This document shows positions 28,247 through 37,271 of a stretch of DNA of 64,000 bases, in pieces. The DNA is taken from positions 17,786 to 81,785 of the forward strand of contig PVXE01000011.1 in the NCBI GenBank assembly GCA_014444615.1, in the 5' to 3' direction. Made by a program: the position numbers and the translations under genes. The DNA is from Tagaea sp. CACIAM 22H2 (GTDB taxonomy: Bacteria > Pseudomonadota > Alphaproteobacteria > CACIAM-22H2). Below the pieces are notes generated by a model. The model made no database searches. It was not told the origin of the DNA and was given only the letters and a program-made list of their open reading frames with translations. Numbering within the stretch: the stretch's first letter is position 1; each line of letters begins with the position of its first letter.

Positions 28247-29982
28247 GCCGCGACTCCTTCGCGGGCACGCCGCGCCCGATCGTTTTCCGCCACGCGATAG
28301 GCGGCCCAAGTCGCGATCGCCACCACGACGACCGCGATCACGCCCAGTGCTGCACCCGGCCCGCGACCGGCGGCGGATTGCATATAAACGTAGATCCCGT
28401 AGGACAGCGGCGCCGACGCATCGCGCGTGACCAACAGCAGCGTCGATGCGAGTTCGACCGCCGCCGTCGCGAAGCTGGTCACGAAGCCCGCCAGAATGCC
28501 GCCCGCCATCAAGGGCACGACGATCTTGCGCATCACGACGGATTTGTCACCGCCCAGGCATTCGGCGGCTTCTTCCAGGCTGCGATGAAGCTGCTGCAAC
28601 GCGGCGGTGCAAGAACGCAACGCGTAAGGCAAGCGGCGCACGGCATAGGCGATGGCGAGCATCACCCAGAACGTCGCCAGGCTTTCGCCCGAGAAGGGCA
28701 GCTTCACGTCGAAATAGACGCGCAAGATGCCGATGCCCAGCACGAGGCCGGGGACGGCTACCGCCGCCATCGCGATCTGGTCGATCAACTGGCGGAACGG
28801 CAATTTCGTGCGCAGCACGAGATAGGCGATCATCGTGCCGAGCACGACGTCGATCAGCGCCGCGATACCGCAATAAAGCACCGTGTTGGCCATCATGCCG
28901 CCCGCGTCGCGGAACACGGTGATGTAATGGGCGAAAGTGAACGCGTCCGGGATCACCGAGAAGGACCACACGGTCGCGAGCGACAGCATCAAAATGCCGA
29001 AATGCGGCGACAGCGCCAGGATCAGCGCCACGGCGATGAAGGCATAGGCGCCGATCTTTTCCCACAAGCGCAATTCGCGCTTCGACAAACCGCCGCCGCC
29101 GCGCTGCGTGGTCGCGAAGTCGCGGTTTTTTAGGCTGAGCAGCGACAGCCACACGGCGACCACCGACAGCACGACCAGAATGGTCGAGATCACGTAGCCC
29201 ATCGGATCGGCGAGGCCGACCGAGGTGATGCGCAAATACGCTTGCGGGGCGAGCATGTTGTTGACGTTGAGCAGCAGCGGTGTCGCCAGATCGTCGAACA
29301 CTTTGGCGAAGACCAACGCGGCCCCGGCGATGTAGCCGGGCATCGCCAGCGGGAAGACGATCTTGGAGAACAGCGTCCAACCCGAAGCGCCCAGATTCTG
29401 CGCCGATTCCTCCATCGCCGAATCGATATTGGCGAGCGCGGCGGAAAGGTTCAGCAGAATGAACGGGAAGTAATGCAGGCCCTGGACGAAGATCACGCCG
29501 TTGAGCCCTTCCATGAAGGGCAAGCGGAAGCCGAACCAATCCATCAGCAGCAGATTGACCGAGCCGTTGCGCCCGTAGACGAGCTGCATGGCGACCGCGC
29601 CGACGAAGGGCGGCATCACCAGCGGGATCACGCCCAAAGTCTGGATCAGTGCCGCACCCTTGAAGCGGAAGCGCACGGTGAAATAAGCGAGCGGCACGGC
29701 GATGATCGTCGCGACGACGACGGCCATCAGCGCCACGTAGATCGAGTTCCACGTCGCTTCGATCATCAGCGACGTGCGGAAGAAATCGGCGAAGTGAACG
29801 AGGGTCAGGCTTTGCCCGTCCCAAAAGGCGACGAACACCACCGTCGCCACGGGCACGATCAGGAACGCGACCAGGAAGGCCGCGACCGTGCCCGCGCAAA
29901 TCAGGTGGAACGGCGTGGTTTCCCAACGCGCCAGCAACCCCACACGCCGGGGTGCCGGTAAACTCATGCTCGCGTCGGCCAC
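28243..29982 (-). CDS. ABC transporter permease, fused double-domain (FbpB/PhnU-V type)
   Basis: This 579-residue membrane protein contains two permease halves of about six helices each, both with the cytoplasmic EAA-like loop (ESAQNLGASGWTLFSKIVFP in the first, EEAAECLGGDKSVVMRKIVV in the second). Such fusions are typical of ferric and putative 2-aminoethylphosphonate importers. I choose GTG 29982, which has AAGGGG 8 nt upstream; ATG 29967 lacks a ribosome binding site. It follows the binding-protein gene by 22 bp. Confidence 0.88.
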   Translation of the reverse strand: MADASMSLPAPRRVGLLARWETTPFHLICAGTVAAFLVAFLIVPVATVVFVAFWDGQSLTLVHFADFFRTSLMIEATWNSIYVALMAVVVATIIAVPLAYFTVRFRFKGAALIQTLGVIPLVMPPFVGAVAMQLVYGRNGSVNLLLMDWFGFRLPFMEGLNGVIFVQGLHYFPFILLNLSAALANIDSAMEESAQNLGASGWTLFSKIVFPLAMPGYIAGAALVFAKVFDDLATPLLLNVNNMLAPQAYLRITSVGLADPMGYVISTILVVLSVVAVWLSLLSLKNRDFATTQRGGGGLSKRELRLWEKIGAYAFIAVALILALSPHFGILMLSLATVWSFSVIPDAFTFAHYITVFRDAGGMMANTVLYCGIAALIDVVLGTMIAYLVLRTKLPFRQLIDQIAMAAVAVPGLVLGIGILRVYFDVKLPFSGESLATFWVMLAIAYAVRRLPYALRSCTAALQQLHRSLEEAAECLGGDKSVVMRKIVVPLMAGGILAGFVTSFATAAVELASTLLLVTRDASAPLSYGIYVYMQSAAGRGPGAALGVIAVVVVAIATWAAYRVAENDRARRAREGVAA

Positions 29983-30004
29983 GCCGTTCCCCTTCGTTCC
30001 GCGA

Positions 30005-31330
30005 TTAGCGCGCGCGCGCCGCGTTGTCGGCGAGCGTCTTGGCTTGGGCATAGTTCTGGCGCGCGAACGCGTCCCAGCGCTCCTCGAACTCCGCCTGGCG
30101 CGCCGCGACCGGGCGATCCGGACGCTTTTCCTGGAACGCGCCGGCGATCGCGGGATCGCTCGCCTCTTTCTCGGTGATCGGCACCGAGGTGGCGAGCTTG
30201 CGCGCCTCGGCGATAAGGCGCTTGCCTTCGGCGCTGTTGGACCGCGCCACCGCCGCTTCGGCCGCATGGATCGCCTTCCACGCCTCGGTCAGCTCCTTCA
30301 AACGGAAGGTGACGAGGCGGTCGTAGAGCGAGTTCACCAGCTCGTAGCGCCCTTCCGACAGATCGCCGTCGAACACGACGCGGCGTCCGAGATTGGGATC
30401 GGTGAACGGGTTGGGATAGCCGGCGGGCGCCTTGGCATAGCTCGCCGGGCGCACGGGCAGACGCTGGATCTTCGGATCGAGCAGGATCGCCTGCCCGTCT
30501 TCCGACAGCAGGAAGTCGACGAAGGCTTGCGCGGCCCGCTGGTTCTTCGCCCCCGCGACGATGCCGATATTGGCGGGCACGATCGTGGTCACGGTCGGGT
30601 AGACGAATTCGACCGGGAAGCCCGACGCCTTGGCCGACAGGCCGAAGAAGTCGATGACGATGCCGATACCGTATTGGCCGGAGTTGACCGCATCGGGCAC
30701 GCCGAAGCTGCGGTCGGAAACGGAAGCGAAATTGCCGCCGATTTCCAGCATCGAGGCCCAGCCTTTATCCCAGCCTTCGCCTTGCAGGATGGTTTCGACC
30801 GTGAGATGCGTGGTGCCCGAGCGCGAGGGCGCCGAAATGCCGACATGGCCGAAATAGATCGGCTTCTTCAGATCGTCCCATTCCTTCGGGGCGGGCAGGT
30901 TGTTCGCGCGCAAGTAACGCGTGTTGTACATGATGCCATAGCCCGACGCGGCGAAGCCGAAATAGAAGCCTTGCGGGTCGTGCGTCGGCGACGAACCGAC
31001 TTTCGGTGCGATGCCTTCCGATTTCGGTTCGTATTTCTGCAGAAGATTGCCTTTCTTCAGCACTTCGAACGCGTCGGGGGCCGAAGCCCACATCATGTCG
31101 GGCGGGTTGGAACGCGTTTCGCGGATGAAGGCCACACCGGCGGTCGTGGAGCGGTTTTGGATCTCCACCTTCGTGCCGGGATATTTCTTCTGAAACGCGT
31201 CGACGAAGGGCGTGGTCACGTCGCGCGAGAAGGACGTGACGATCGTCACGCGATCTTCCAAGGCTTGCGCCGCCGCCATGCCGGTCACCGCGATCAACGC
31301 GGCCAATGAAATCGAAGCCAATTTCAACAT
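30005..31330 (-). CDS. ABC transporter periplasmic substrate-binding protein (ferric/organophosphonate-type)
   Basis: This 441-residue protein has a signal peptide of about 22 residues ending in AQA, then a two-lobed FbpA-like binding fold. The SAPSRSGTTHLTVETIL segment supplies the Ser/Thr loop that holds oxyanion or phosphate ligands in this superfamily. The C-terminal 100 residues form a helical extension. The start ATG 31330 follows GGAGGAA closely. It heads an operon with permease, ATPase and the Na/Pi carrier. Iron, 2-aminoethylphosphonate or sugar phosphates are the likely ligand classes; the Na/Pi gene favours a phosphorus compound. Confidence 0.85.
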   Translation of the reverse strand: MLKLASISLAALIAVTGMAAAQALEDRVTIVTSFSRDVTTPFVDAFQKKYPGTKVEIQNRSTTAGVAFIRETRSNPPDMMWASAPDAFEVLKKGNLLQKYEPKSEGIAPKVGSSPTHDPQGFYFGFAASGYGIMYNTRYLRANNLPAPKEWDDLKKPIYFGHVGISAPSRSGTTHLTVETILQGEGWDKGWASMLEIGGNFASVSDRSFGVPDAVNSGQYGIGIVIDFFGLSAKASGFPVEFVYPTVTTIVPANIGIVAGAKNQRAAQAFVDFLLSEDGQAILLDPKIQRLPVRPASYAKAPAGYPNPFTDPNLGRRVVFDGDLSEGRYELVNSLYDRLVTFRLKELTEAWKAIHAAEAAVARSNSAEGKRLIAEARKLATSVPITEKEASDPAIAGAFQEKRPDRPVAARQAEFEERWDAFARQNYAQAKTLADNAARAR

Positions 31331-31427
31331 TATGGGTTCCTCCGGGGGTCGGGGATGCGTGGGATCGACGGTCGCATCCCGCGATCGTTTGGATTCGGCC
31401 CGCGGGTCTTCCCGCTTTGAAACGAAT

Positions 31428-31445
31428 CTGTCATTAAACTGTCAC
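31428..31445 (+). promoter_or_regulatory. Pho box (PhoB binding site candidate)
   Basis: CTGTCAT (31428-31434), TAAA and CTGTCAC (31439-31445) give two 7-bp direct repeats with a 4-bp spacer, nearly identical to the PhoB consensus. Orientation points to the + strand gene starting 52 bp downstream. No second site facing the minus-strand operon is seen in the 166-bp gap. Confidence 0.7.
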
Positions 31446-31496
31446 CAGATGCGGTGCGTTTCAACCGAAACCGGCGCCGCCAAAAGGGGGAACCGC

Positions 31497-32528
31497 ATGA
31501 AACGCTTCGCAAGTTTGGCGGGCGCCGTGGCGCTCGTAACGCTGGCCGCAACGCCGGCCCCGGTCCAAGCGCAAGGCCAGATCGTCGTCTACTGCTCCGT
31601 GCTCCAGGATTGGTGCACCCTGATGTCGCAGGAATTCGAGCGGCGCACCGGCATCCGCGTGTCGATGACGCAAAAGGGCTCGGGCGAAACGCTCGCCCAA
31701 TTGCGCGCCGAAGCGCAGAACCCGCGCGCCGATATGTGGTGGGGCGGCACGGGCGATCCGCATTTGCAAGCGGCCGAAGCCAATCTCACGGCCGAGTATC
31801 GCTCGCCCAAACTCGCCGAGTTGCAGCCTTGGGCGCGCCGCCAAGCCGAGCAATCGAATTATCGCACCGTCGGCATCTATGCGGGCGTGCTCGGCTTCGC
31901 GTGGAATACGCAGGAATTGGCGCGCAAGGGCATCCAGCCGCCGCGCTGCTGGCGCGACGCCGCCGACGCGCGCTTCAAAAACGAAGTGCAGATTTCGAAC
32001 CCCACCTCGTCGGGCACGGCCTATACGGCACTCGCGACACTGGTGCAGGTGATGGGCGAGGACCCGGCTTTCGCGTTTCTGCGCGCGCTTCACACCAACG
32101 TGAACCAATACACGCGTTCGGGCCCCGCCCCGGCGCGCAACGTGGCGCGCGGCGAAACGCTGGTCGGCATCATGTTCCTGCACGATGCGGTCGCCGAAGC
32201 GGTGGAAGGTGCCCCCGTCGCGGTCGCCGCCCCGTGCGAGGGCACGGGTTACGAAATCGGCTCGATGTCGATCGTGCGCGGGGCGCGCAACATGGCGCAA
32301 GCGCGCGCTTGGTACGAATTCGCCCTCGACCCGGAAGTCCAGATGCTGGGTGCCAAGGCGAAAAGCTATCAGACGCCCTCGCACAGCAAGGCAAGCCCCC
32401 CGCCCCAGGCCCCGCGCCTGGAGGACACGAAGCTGATCGACTACGACTTCGCCAAATACGGGGCGACGGCCGAGCGCACGCGTTTGATCCAGCGCTGGGA
32501 AAGCCAAGTCGGCAACCAGCCGCGCTGA
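31497..32528 (+). CDS. ABC transporter substrate-binding protein (AfuA/PhnS-like), Pho-box gene
   Basis: This 343-residue protein starts at ATG 31497 behind AGGGGG. Residues 1-25 are a signal peptide ending VQAQ. The mature part is a ferric-type binding protein (IVVYCSVLQDWCTLM at its start, ISNPTSSGTAYTAL mid-protein). Relatives bind Fe3+, hexose phosphates or 2-aminoethylphosphonate. The gene has no permease or ATPase on its own strand and lies divergent from a complete importer operon, so it may feed that importer as a second receptor. The upstream Pho box predicts induction when phosphate is low. Confidence 0.85.
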   Translation: MKRFASLAGAVALVTLAATPAPVQAQGQIVVYCSVLQDWCTLMSQEFERRTGIRVSMTQKGSGETLAQLRAEAQNPRADMWWGGTGDPHLQAAEANLTAEYRSPKLAELQPWARRQAEQSNYRTVGIYAGVLGFAWNTQELARKGIQPPRCWRDAADARFKNEVQISNPTSSGTAYTALATLVQVMGEDPAFAFLRALHTNVNQYTRSGPAPARNVARGETLVGIMFLHDAVAEAVEGAPVAVAAPCEGTGYEIGSMSIVRGARNMAQARAWYEFALDPEVQMLGAKAKSYQTPSHSKASPPPQAPRLEDTKLIDYDFAKYGATAERTRLIQRWESQVGNQPR

Positions 32529-32591
32529 ACTTGCGATGACGGACGAAGACCACCCCGCCCCATCGCGGGCCGGGGTGGTCCTTCGCAAGTT
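32528..32591 (+). terminator. Long composite hairpin downstream of the binding-protein gene
   Basis: AACTTGCGA (32528-32536) pairs with TCGCAAGTT (32583-32591), and inside it GACCACCCC (32548-32556) pairs with GGGGTGGTC (32572-32580) around a further GCCC/GGGC pair. No T tract follows, so Rho-independent release is unsure; the hairpin may also protect the 3' end. Confidence 0.6.
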
Positions 32592-32621
32592 GCCGATTCT
32601 GCGATAGAATCGGCGTTATCC

Positions 32622-33644
32622 ATGTCGCAGAAAGTCATCGACGATTACCGCACGCTGACCGGCCACGAGAAGGCCGCGATCCTGCTGCTCGCCGTGGGCG
32701 AGGAGACGGCGTCGAAGATGTTCGCCGTGATGGACGACGAGGAGATCAAGGAACTCTCCGTCGTCATGGCCAATCTCGGCTCGGTCCACGCGTCGGTGAT
32801 CGAGCGTCTGATTGTCGATTTCGCCGACCAGATGGGCCAGGGCGGCGCGCTCGCCGGCACGATGGAAGGCACGGAGCGGTTCCTGGGCAAGGTCCTGGGC
32901 AAGCGTGCCGACGGCATTCTCGACGATATCCGCGGGCCCGCCGGCCGCACCGTCTGGGACAAGCTTGGCTATGTTCCCGAAACGACGCTCGCGAATTATC
33001 TCAAAAACGAATATCCGCAAACGGCGGCGGTCGTGCTGTCGCGCGTGCGCCCCGACCACGCGGCCAAGGTGATCTCGGCCTTGCCCGACGGTTTCGCGAT
33101 GGAAGTCGTGATGCGCATGCTGCGGCTCGAAACCGTGCCGCGCGAAGTGCTCGACGATGTCGAGCGCATTCTGCGCAACGAATTCATGGCCAATCTCGGC
33201 AAGAACACGACCAAGAACCGGCACGAGGAAATCGCGGAGATTTTCAACGCGCTCGACGCGCCGACCGAGAAGCGCTTCCTGCAGTCGCTGGAGGAGCGCA
33301 ATCCCGAGGCCGCGCTCAAAGTGCGCGAGAGCATGTTCAAATTCGAGGATCTCCAGCGCCTCGATCCCGCCGGCATCCAGACGCTGCTGCGCTCCGTCGA
33401 CAAAAGCAAACTCGGCTTGGCACTGAAGGGCGCTTCGGAACAATTGCGCGATCTGTTCCTGTCGAACATGTCGGAGCGTGCCGGCAAAATGCTGCGCGAC
33501 GACATGGAACAGATGGGCCCGGTGCGCGTAAAGGACGTGTCCGAAGCGCAAGCCTCGGTCGTCGAAACGGCCAAGGACCTTGCCGCGCGCGAGGAAATCA
33601 ACCTGTCGCGCAAAGGCGGCAGCGACGACGAGCTTATCTATTAA
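32622..33644 (+). CDS. fliG: Flagellar motor switch protein FliG (orphan locus)
   Basis: This 340-residue protein has all three FliG domains: the N-terminal LTGHEKAAILLLAVGEE, the middle domain with RPDHAAKVISALP (EHPQ-like region), and the C-terminal torque domain with MFKFEDLQRLDPAGIQTLLR and LKGASEQLRDLFLSNMSERA. FliG couples stator force to the rotor. No other flagellar gene is present in the window, although fliG usually sits with fliF, fliH and fliN. A TAGAAT hexamer and a short CCGATTCT/AGAATCGG hairpin (32594-32614) lie just upstream of the start. It shares a TTAA stop overlap with tlpA. Confidence 0.93.
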   Translation: MSQKVIDDYRTLTGHEKAAILLLAVGEETASKMFAVMDDEEIKELSVVMANLGSVHASVIERLIVDFADQMGQGGALAGTMEGTERFLGKVLGKRADGILDDIRGPAGRTVWDKLGYVPETTLANYLKNEYPQTAAVVLSRVRPDHAAKVISALPDGFAMEVVMRMLRLETVPREVLDDVERILRNEFMANLGKNTTKNRHEEIAEIFNALDAPTEKRFLQSLEERNPEAALKVRESMFKFEDLQRLDPAGIQTLLRSVDKSKLGLALKGASEQLRDLFLSNMSERAGKMLRDDMEQMGPVRVKDVSEAQASVVETAKDLAAREEINLSRKGGSDDELIY

Positions 33645-34213
33645 GCCGTTTTCGGGCCCGCGATGGCGCGCAGCAATTTCTTCGCGTCGTCGGAATCCCA
33701 ATGCGCCATGCCTTCCAGGCGTCCGACATCGCGGCCCTGGCGATCGATCACGATCGTCGTCGGCAAGCCGCGCAAACCGAAAGCGCGCATCGAAGCGCCC
33801 GGCGGATCGAGATAGACGGGCAGGTTCTTGAGCGCGTTCACCTCGAAAAACGGCGCCACCTGGCGCATTCCGCCGCGATCGACGGAGATGGCGACGACCT
33901 CGATCCCCTCGCCCGCCATACTGGCGTGCAGCTTGTCGAGAGACGGCATTTCCTCGACGCACGGCGCGCACCATGTCGCCCAATAATTGAGGACAAGCGC
34001 GCGGCCCTTGAAATCCGCCAGCGTCAATTCCTTGCCGTCGGCGGTTTTGAAACTGATCGCCGGCGCCGCTTCGGGCGGCGTGCGGGGCACGAAGGCGCCC
34101 AGACTGCCCTTGAACGGGGGAAGCTGGGCGAAAACGCTTGAACCCGAGGCCGAAAGCGCTAGGGTCGCGCCCGCCCCGGCCGCCCGTAAAAGATGTCGCC
34201 GGGTGAACCGCAT
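33641..34213 (-). CDS. tlpA: TlpA-family thiol:disulfide oxidoreductase, exported
   Basis: This 190-residue protein has a twin-arginine-like signal (MRFTRRHLLRAAGAG to SVFAQ) and a thioredoxin fold with WATWCAPC (C82, C85) and the cis-Pro loop GLPTT. TlpA-type proteins keep periplasmic thiols reduced, often for cytochrome maturation. ATG 34213 begins the signal sequence; TATATT lies 6 nt upstream. The start codon is only 19 bp from the divergent argH start. Confidence 0.87.
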   Translation of the reverse strand: MRFTRRHLLRAAGAGATLALSASGSSVFAQLPPFKGSLGAFVPRTPPEAAPAISFKTADGKELTLADFKGRALVLNYWATWCAPCVEEMPSLDKLHASMAGEGIEVVAISVDRGGMRQVAPFFEVNALKNLPVYLDPPGASMRAFGLRGLPTTIVIDRQGRDVGRLEGMAHWDSDDAKKLLRAIAGPKTA

Positions 34214-34232
34214 AATCCGAATATAGGCCGCC
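34214..34232. promoter_or_regulatory. 19-bp divergent gap with overlapping -10 elements for tlpA and argH
   Basis: AATATAGG at 34220-34227 reads TATAGG toward argH (5 nt before its ATG) and TATATT toward tlpA (6 nt before its ATG). Both transcripts would begin at or beside the start codon, and the two polymerases could not bind at once. No good -35 hexamer is visible for either. Confidence 0.4.
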
Positions 34233-35645
34233 ATGTCCGACACTTCCAGACGCGCCAAGAAGCCCGAAGCGAACCCGATGTGGGGCGGACGTTTCGGCGT
34301 GGCGCCCGACGCGATCATGCAAAAGATCAACGCGTCGATCGACGTCGACAAGCGCCTCTACGCCGAAGACATCGCGGGGTCGAAGGCGCATGCGCGCATG
34401 CTGGCGAAGGCCAAGATCCTGACGGCGAAGGACGCGGCCAAGATCGTCGAAGGCCTCGACAAGGTGCGCGTCGAGATCGAGACCGGGCGCTTCACCTTCA
34501 AGACCGAGCTCGAAGACATCCACATGAACGTGGAAAGCCGTCTCGCGGAGTTGATCGGCGAGCCCGCCAAGCGCTTGCACACCGCGCGCAGCCGCAACGA
34601 TCAGGTCGCGACCGACTTTCGCCTGTGGGTGCGCGGTGCATGCGACCGCGCGGAATTGGCGTTGCGCGAATTCCAGCGCGCACTGCTCGACAAGGCGCAA
34701 GCCCATGCCGGCACGATCATGCCGGGCTTCACCCATTTGCAGCCCGCCCAGCCCGTGACCTTCGGCCACCATCTGATGGCGTATGTCGAAATGGCCGGGC
34801 GCGATCGCGGCCGCTTCGCCGATGCGCGCCGGCGCATGAACGAATCGCCCTTGGGGGCCGCAGCCCTCGCCGGCACGTCCTTCCCCATCGACCGGCATTT
34901 CACGGCCGAGGCGCTAGGCTTCGACCGGCCGACGGCGAATTCGCTGGATTCCGTTTCGGATCGCGATTTCGCGCTCGAATTCCTGTCGGCGGCGGCGATC
35001 GCATCGATGCATCTGTCGCGCCTCGCCGAAGAACTGGTGATTTGGTGCGGGCCCCAATTCGGCTTCGTGCGCCTGTCGGACGCGTGGAGTACCGGCAGCT
35101 CGATCATGCCGCAGAAACGTAACCCGGATGCGGCCGAACTCGTGCGCGCGACGTCGGGCCGGATGATCGGTTCGCTGATCGGCTTGTTCACGGTGATGAA
35201 GGGCCTGCCGCTGACCTATTCGAAGGACATGCAGGAGGACAAGGCGCGCAGCTTCGCCGCCGCCGACGCGCTGATGCTGTCCATCGCCGCGATGACCGGC
35301 ATGATCGACGATCTGACCGTCAACGAAGCGCGAATGAAGGCGAGCGCTTCGGCCGGTTACACCACCGCGACCGACCTTGCCGATTGGCTGGTGCGCGAAT
35401 TGGGGATGCCGTTCCGCGAGGCCCATCACGTGACGGGGCGCATCGTGCGCCGGGCGGAGGAGCTGGGCATCGACATTTCCGAATTGCCGCTGGCCGATAT
35501 GCAAGCCGTCGAAAAGCGCATCGACAAGCGCGTGTTCAAGGTGCTGGGCGTGGAAAATTCCGTCGCCAGCCGCACGAGCTTCGGCGGCACGTCCCCCGCC
35601 AACGTGCGCAAGGCCGTGACTGCGGCGCGCAAGCGTTATCTTTGA
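34233..35645 (+). CDS. argH: Argininosuccinate lyase
   Basis: This 470-residue fumarase/aspartase-superfamily enzyme has the signature [18 protein letters not shown] (with the catalytic Ser loop) near residue 290, [16 protein letters not shown] at about 115 and [18 protein letters not shown] at about 165. It produces arginine and fumarate. Length is normal. It precedes a lipoprotein gene and lysA in the same direction, a common alphaproteobacterial order. Confidence 0.96.
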   Translation: MSDTSRRAKKPEANPMWGGRFGVAPDAIMQKINASIDVDKRLYAEDIAGSKAHARMLAKAKILTAKDAAKIVEGLDKVRVEIETGRFTFKTELEDIHMNVESRLAELIGEPAKRLHTARSRNDQVATDFRLWVRGACDRAELALREFQRALLDKAQAHAGTIMPGFTHLQPAQPVTFGHHLMAYVEMAGRDRGRFADARRRMNESPLGAAALAGTSFPIDRHFTAEALGFDRPTANSLDSVSDRDFALEFLSAAAIASMHLSRLAEELVIWCGPQFGFVRLSDAWSTGSSIMPQKRNPDAAELVRATSGRMIGSLIGLFTVMKGLPLTYSKDMQEDKARSFAAADALMLSIAAMTGMIDDLTVNEARMKASASAGYTTATDLADWLVRELGMPFREAHHVTGRIVRRAEELGIDISELPLADMQAVEKRIDKRVFKVLGVENSVASRTSFGGTSPANVRKAVTAARKRYL

Positions 35646-35660
35646 TATAAGCGGTTCACG

Positions 35661-35888
35661 ATGACGACCGAGTTTCCCCCGATTCCGCGCCGCTTGCTGC
35701 TGGCGCTGGCCTTCGCCGCCCCGCTCGTCGCGTGCGGGCGCAAGGGCGATCCCGAGCCGCCGGAAGGCGCCGATCGGCGTTATCCGCGCCAATACCCGGC
35801 GCGCTCGCCCCGCCAGCAGGAACAGCTGCGGCAGGAACAGCAGCAACAAGAACAGCAAGACCAACAGCAGCCCCGGCGCACGCCATGA
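35661..35888 (+). CDS. lptM: LptM-like small lipoprotein
   Basis: This 75-residue lipoprotein has a signal peptide with lipobox LVAC (lipidated C25), followed by GRKGDPEPPEG, the LptM/YifL signature, and a Gln-rich tail. LptM assists LptD assembly in E. coli and is also found before lysA there. It lies 15 bp after argH and overlaps the lysA start (ATGA). The Gln-rich C-terminal 30 residues are variable in the family. Confidence 0.82.
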   Translation: MTTEFPPIPRRLLLALAFAAPLVACGRKGDPEPPEGADRRYPRQYPARSPRQQEQLRQEQQQQEQQDQQQPRRTP

Positions 35889-37168
35889 CCATCGGCTTCC
35901 ACACCAAGAACGGCGTTCTTCACTGCGACGGCGTTTCGCTGGAACGTATCGCCCGCGACCATGGCACGCCCGCCTGGATCTATAGCCAGGCGCTGCTCGA
36001 AGCGCGTTTGCGCGAATTCCAGAAAGCCTTCGCCAAGCTCGATCCCACGATTTGCTACGCGCTGAAGGCCAATTCCAATCAGGCGGTGATCGCGACCTTC
36101 GCCGCGATGGGGGCCGGGGCGGACATCGTCTCGGCGGGCGAGTTGGTGCGCGCGTTGTCGGCGGGGGTTCCTGCGTCGAAGATCGTTTTCGCGGGTGTGG
36201 GCAAGACCGAGGACGAAATGGCCCTGGCGCTCGGCGCCGGCGTCTTGCAGTTCAACGTGGAGTCGGAGCCCGAGCTTGAAGCGCTGGCGCGCGTGGCCAA
36301 GAAGCGCGGCCAAGTCGCCCCCGTGGCGCTGCGCGTCAATCCCGATGTCGACGCCAAGACGCATCGCAAGATCACCACGGGCAAGAGCGAGAACAAGTTC
36401 GGCATCGAAATCGCCCATGCGCGCCAGATCGCGCTGGCCGCGCGCAAATTGAAGTCGGTGCGCATCGAAGCCTTGTCCACGCATATCGGCAGCCAGATCA
36501 CCGACGTGTCGCCCTATCGCGCGGCTTTCGCGCGCGTCGCGGCGCTGGGCAAGGAATTGCGCGAAGCGGGCGTGCCGATGACGCGGCTGGATTTCGGCGG
36601 CGGCTTGGGCGTGGTCTATCAGAACGAATCGCCGCCCGATCTCGCCGCCTATGCGCGCGCGGTGCATGCGGCACTCGACAAAACCGGCTTCGGCCTGGTG
36701 CTGGAACCCGGCCGCTGGCTGGTCGCCGATGCGGGCGTGCTGCTCGCGCGCGTGATCTACGTGAAGAAGGGCTCGGCGAAGAATTTCGCGATCGTCGACG
36801 CGGCGATGAACGACTTGATCCGCCCCACGCTGTACGAAGCGTGGATGGCGATCGAGCCCTTGCGCCCGCGCAAAGGCGCCAAGCGCATTTACGACGTGGT
36901 CGGGCCGATCTGCGAATCCGGCGATTATCTCGCGCAGGCCCGTAAAATTTCGCCGCTCGAAGCGGGCGATTTGATCGCCGTGCGTCAGGCGGGCGCTTAC
37001 GGCGCGGTCATGTCGTCGGCCTATAATTCCCGGCCTTTGGCCCCGGAATTGCTGGTCAATAAGGGTAAAGTCGCGGTCGTGCGGCCGCGCCAAAGCGTCG
37101 AGTCGTTGATCGGACTGGATCGCTTGGCCCCTTGGCAGCGCCAAAAGCCGAGCCCTTACCAGGACTAA
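35885..37168 (+). CDS. lysA: Diaminopimelate decarboxylase
   Basis: This 427-residue PLP enzyme has the cofactor lysine in CYALKANSN (K61), the glycine loop FGGGLGV, and CESGDYLAQ for the second active-site Cys region. It makes L-lysine from meso-diaminopimelate. ATG 35885 overlaps the lipoprotein stop and removes a spurious N-terminal extension. It is followed by a 103-bp gap with a promoter for the next gene. Confidence 0.95.
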   Translation: MTIGFHTKNGVLHCDGVSLERIARDHGTPAWIYSQALLEARLREFQKAFAKLDPTICYALKANSNQAVIATFAAMGAGADIVSAGELVRALSAGVPASKIVFAGVGKTEDEMALALGAGVLQFNVESEPELEALARVAKKRGQVAPVALRVNPDVDAKTHRKITTGKSENKFGIEIAHARQIALAARKLKSVRIEALSTHIGSQITDVSPYRAAFARVAALGKELREAGVPMTRLDFGGGLGVVYQNESPPDLAAYARAVHAALDKTGFGLVLEPGRWLVADAGVLLARVIYVKKGSAKNFAIVDAAMNDLIRPTLYEAWMAIEPLRPRKGAKRIYDVVGPICESGDYLAQARKISPLEAGDLIAVRQAGAYGAVMSSAYNSRPLAPELLVNKGKVAVVRPRQSVESLIGLDRLAPWQRQKPSPYQD

Positions 37169-37198
37169 GGCGTTTTTCGGGCGTAACAAACCGCGCGA

Positions 37199-37226
37199 TT
37201 GCACGGGACTTCTGGCGGGTTAGACT
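37199..37226 (+). promoter_or_regulatory. Predicted promoter of the TIGR02302 gene
   Basis: TTGCAC (37199-37204) and TAGACT (37221-37226) are 16 bp apart, giving a start near 37233 and a leader of about 39 nt that contains GCGGAG at 37261-37266, a usable ribosome binding site. Confidence 0.4.
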
Positions 37227-37271
37227 TATCTTCCCCTGGACCGGTAGCCCCTCTGTGCTTGCGGAGTGTGT

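Noticed and set aside
32616..34898. Long open frame opposite fliG and extending across tlpA and argH
   Set aside because: It crosses three well-supported genes and has the composition of an antisense shadow.
36460..37170. A separate gene inside lysA on the opposite strand
   Set aside because: The frame is a mirror of lysA codons without a start signal or recognisable domain.
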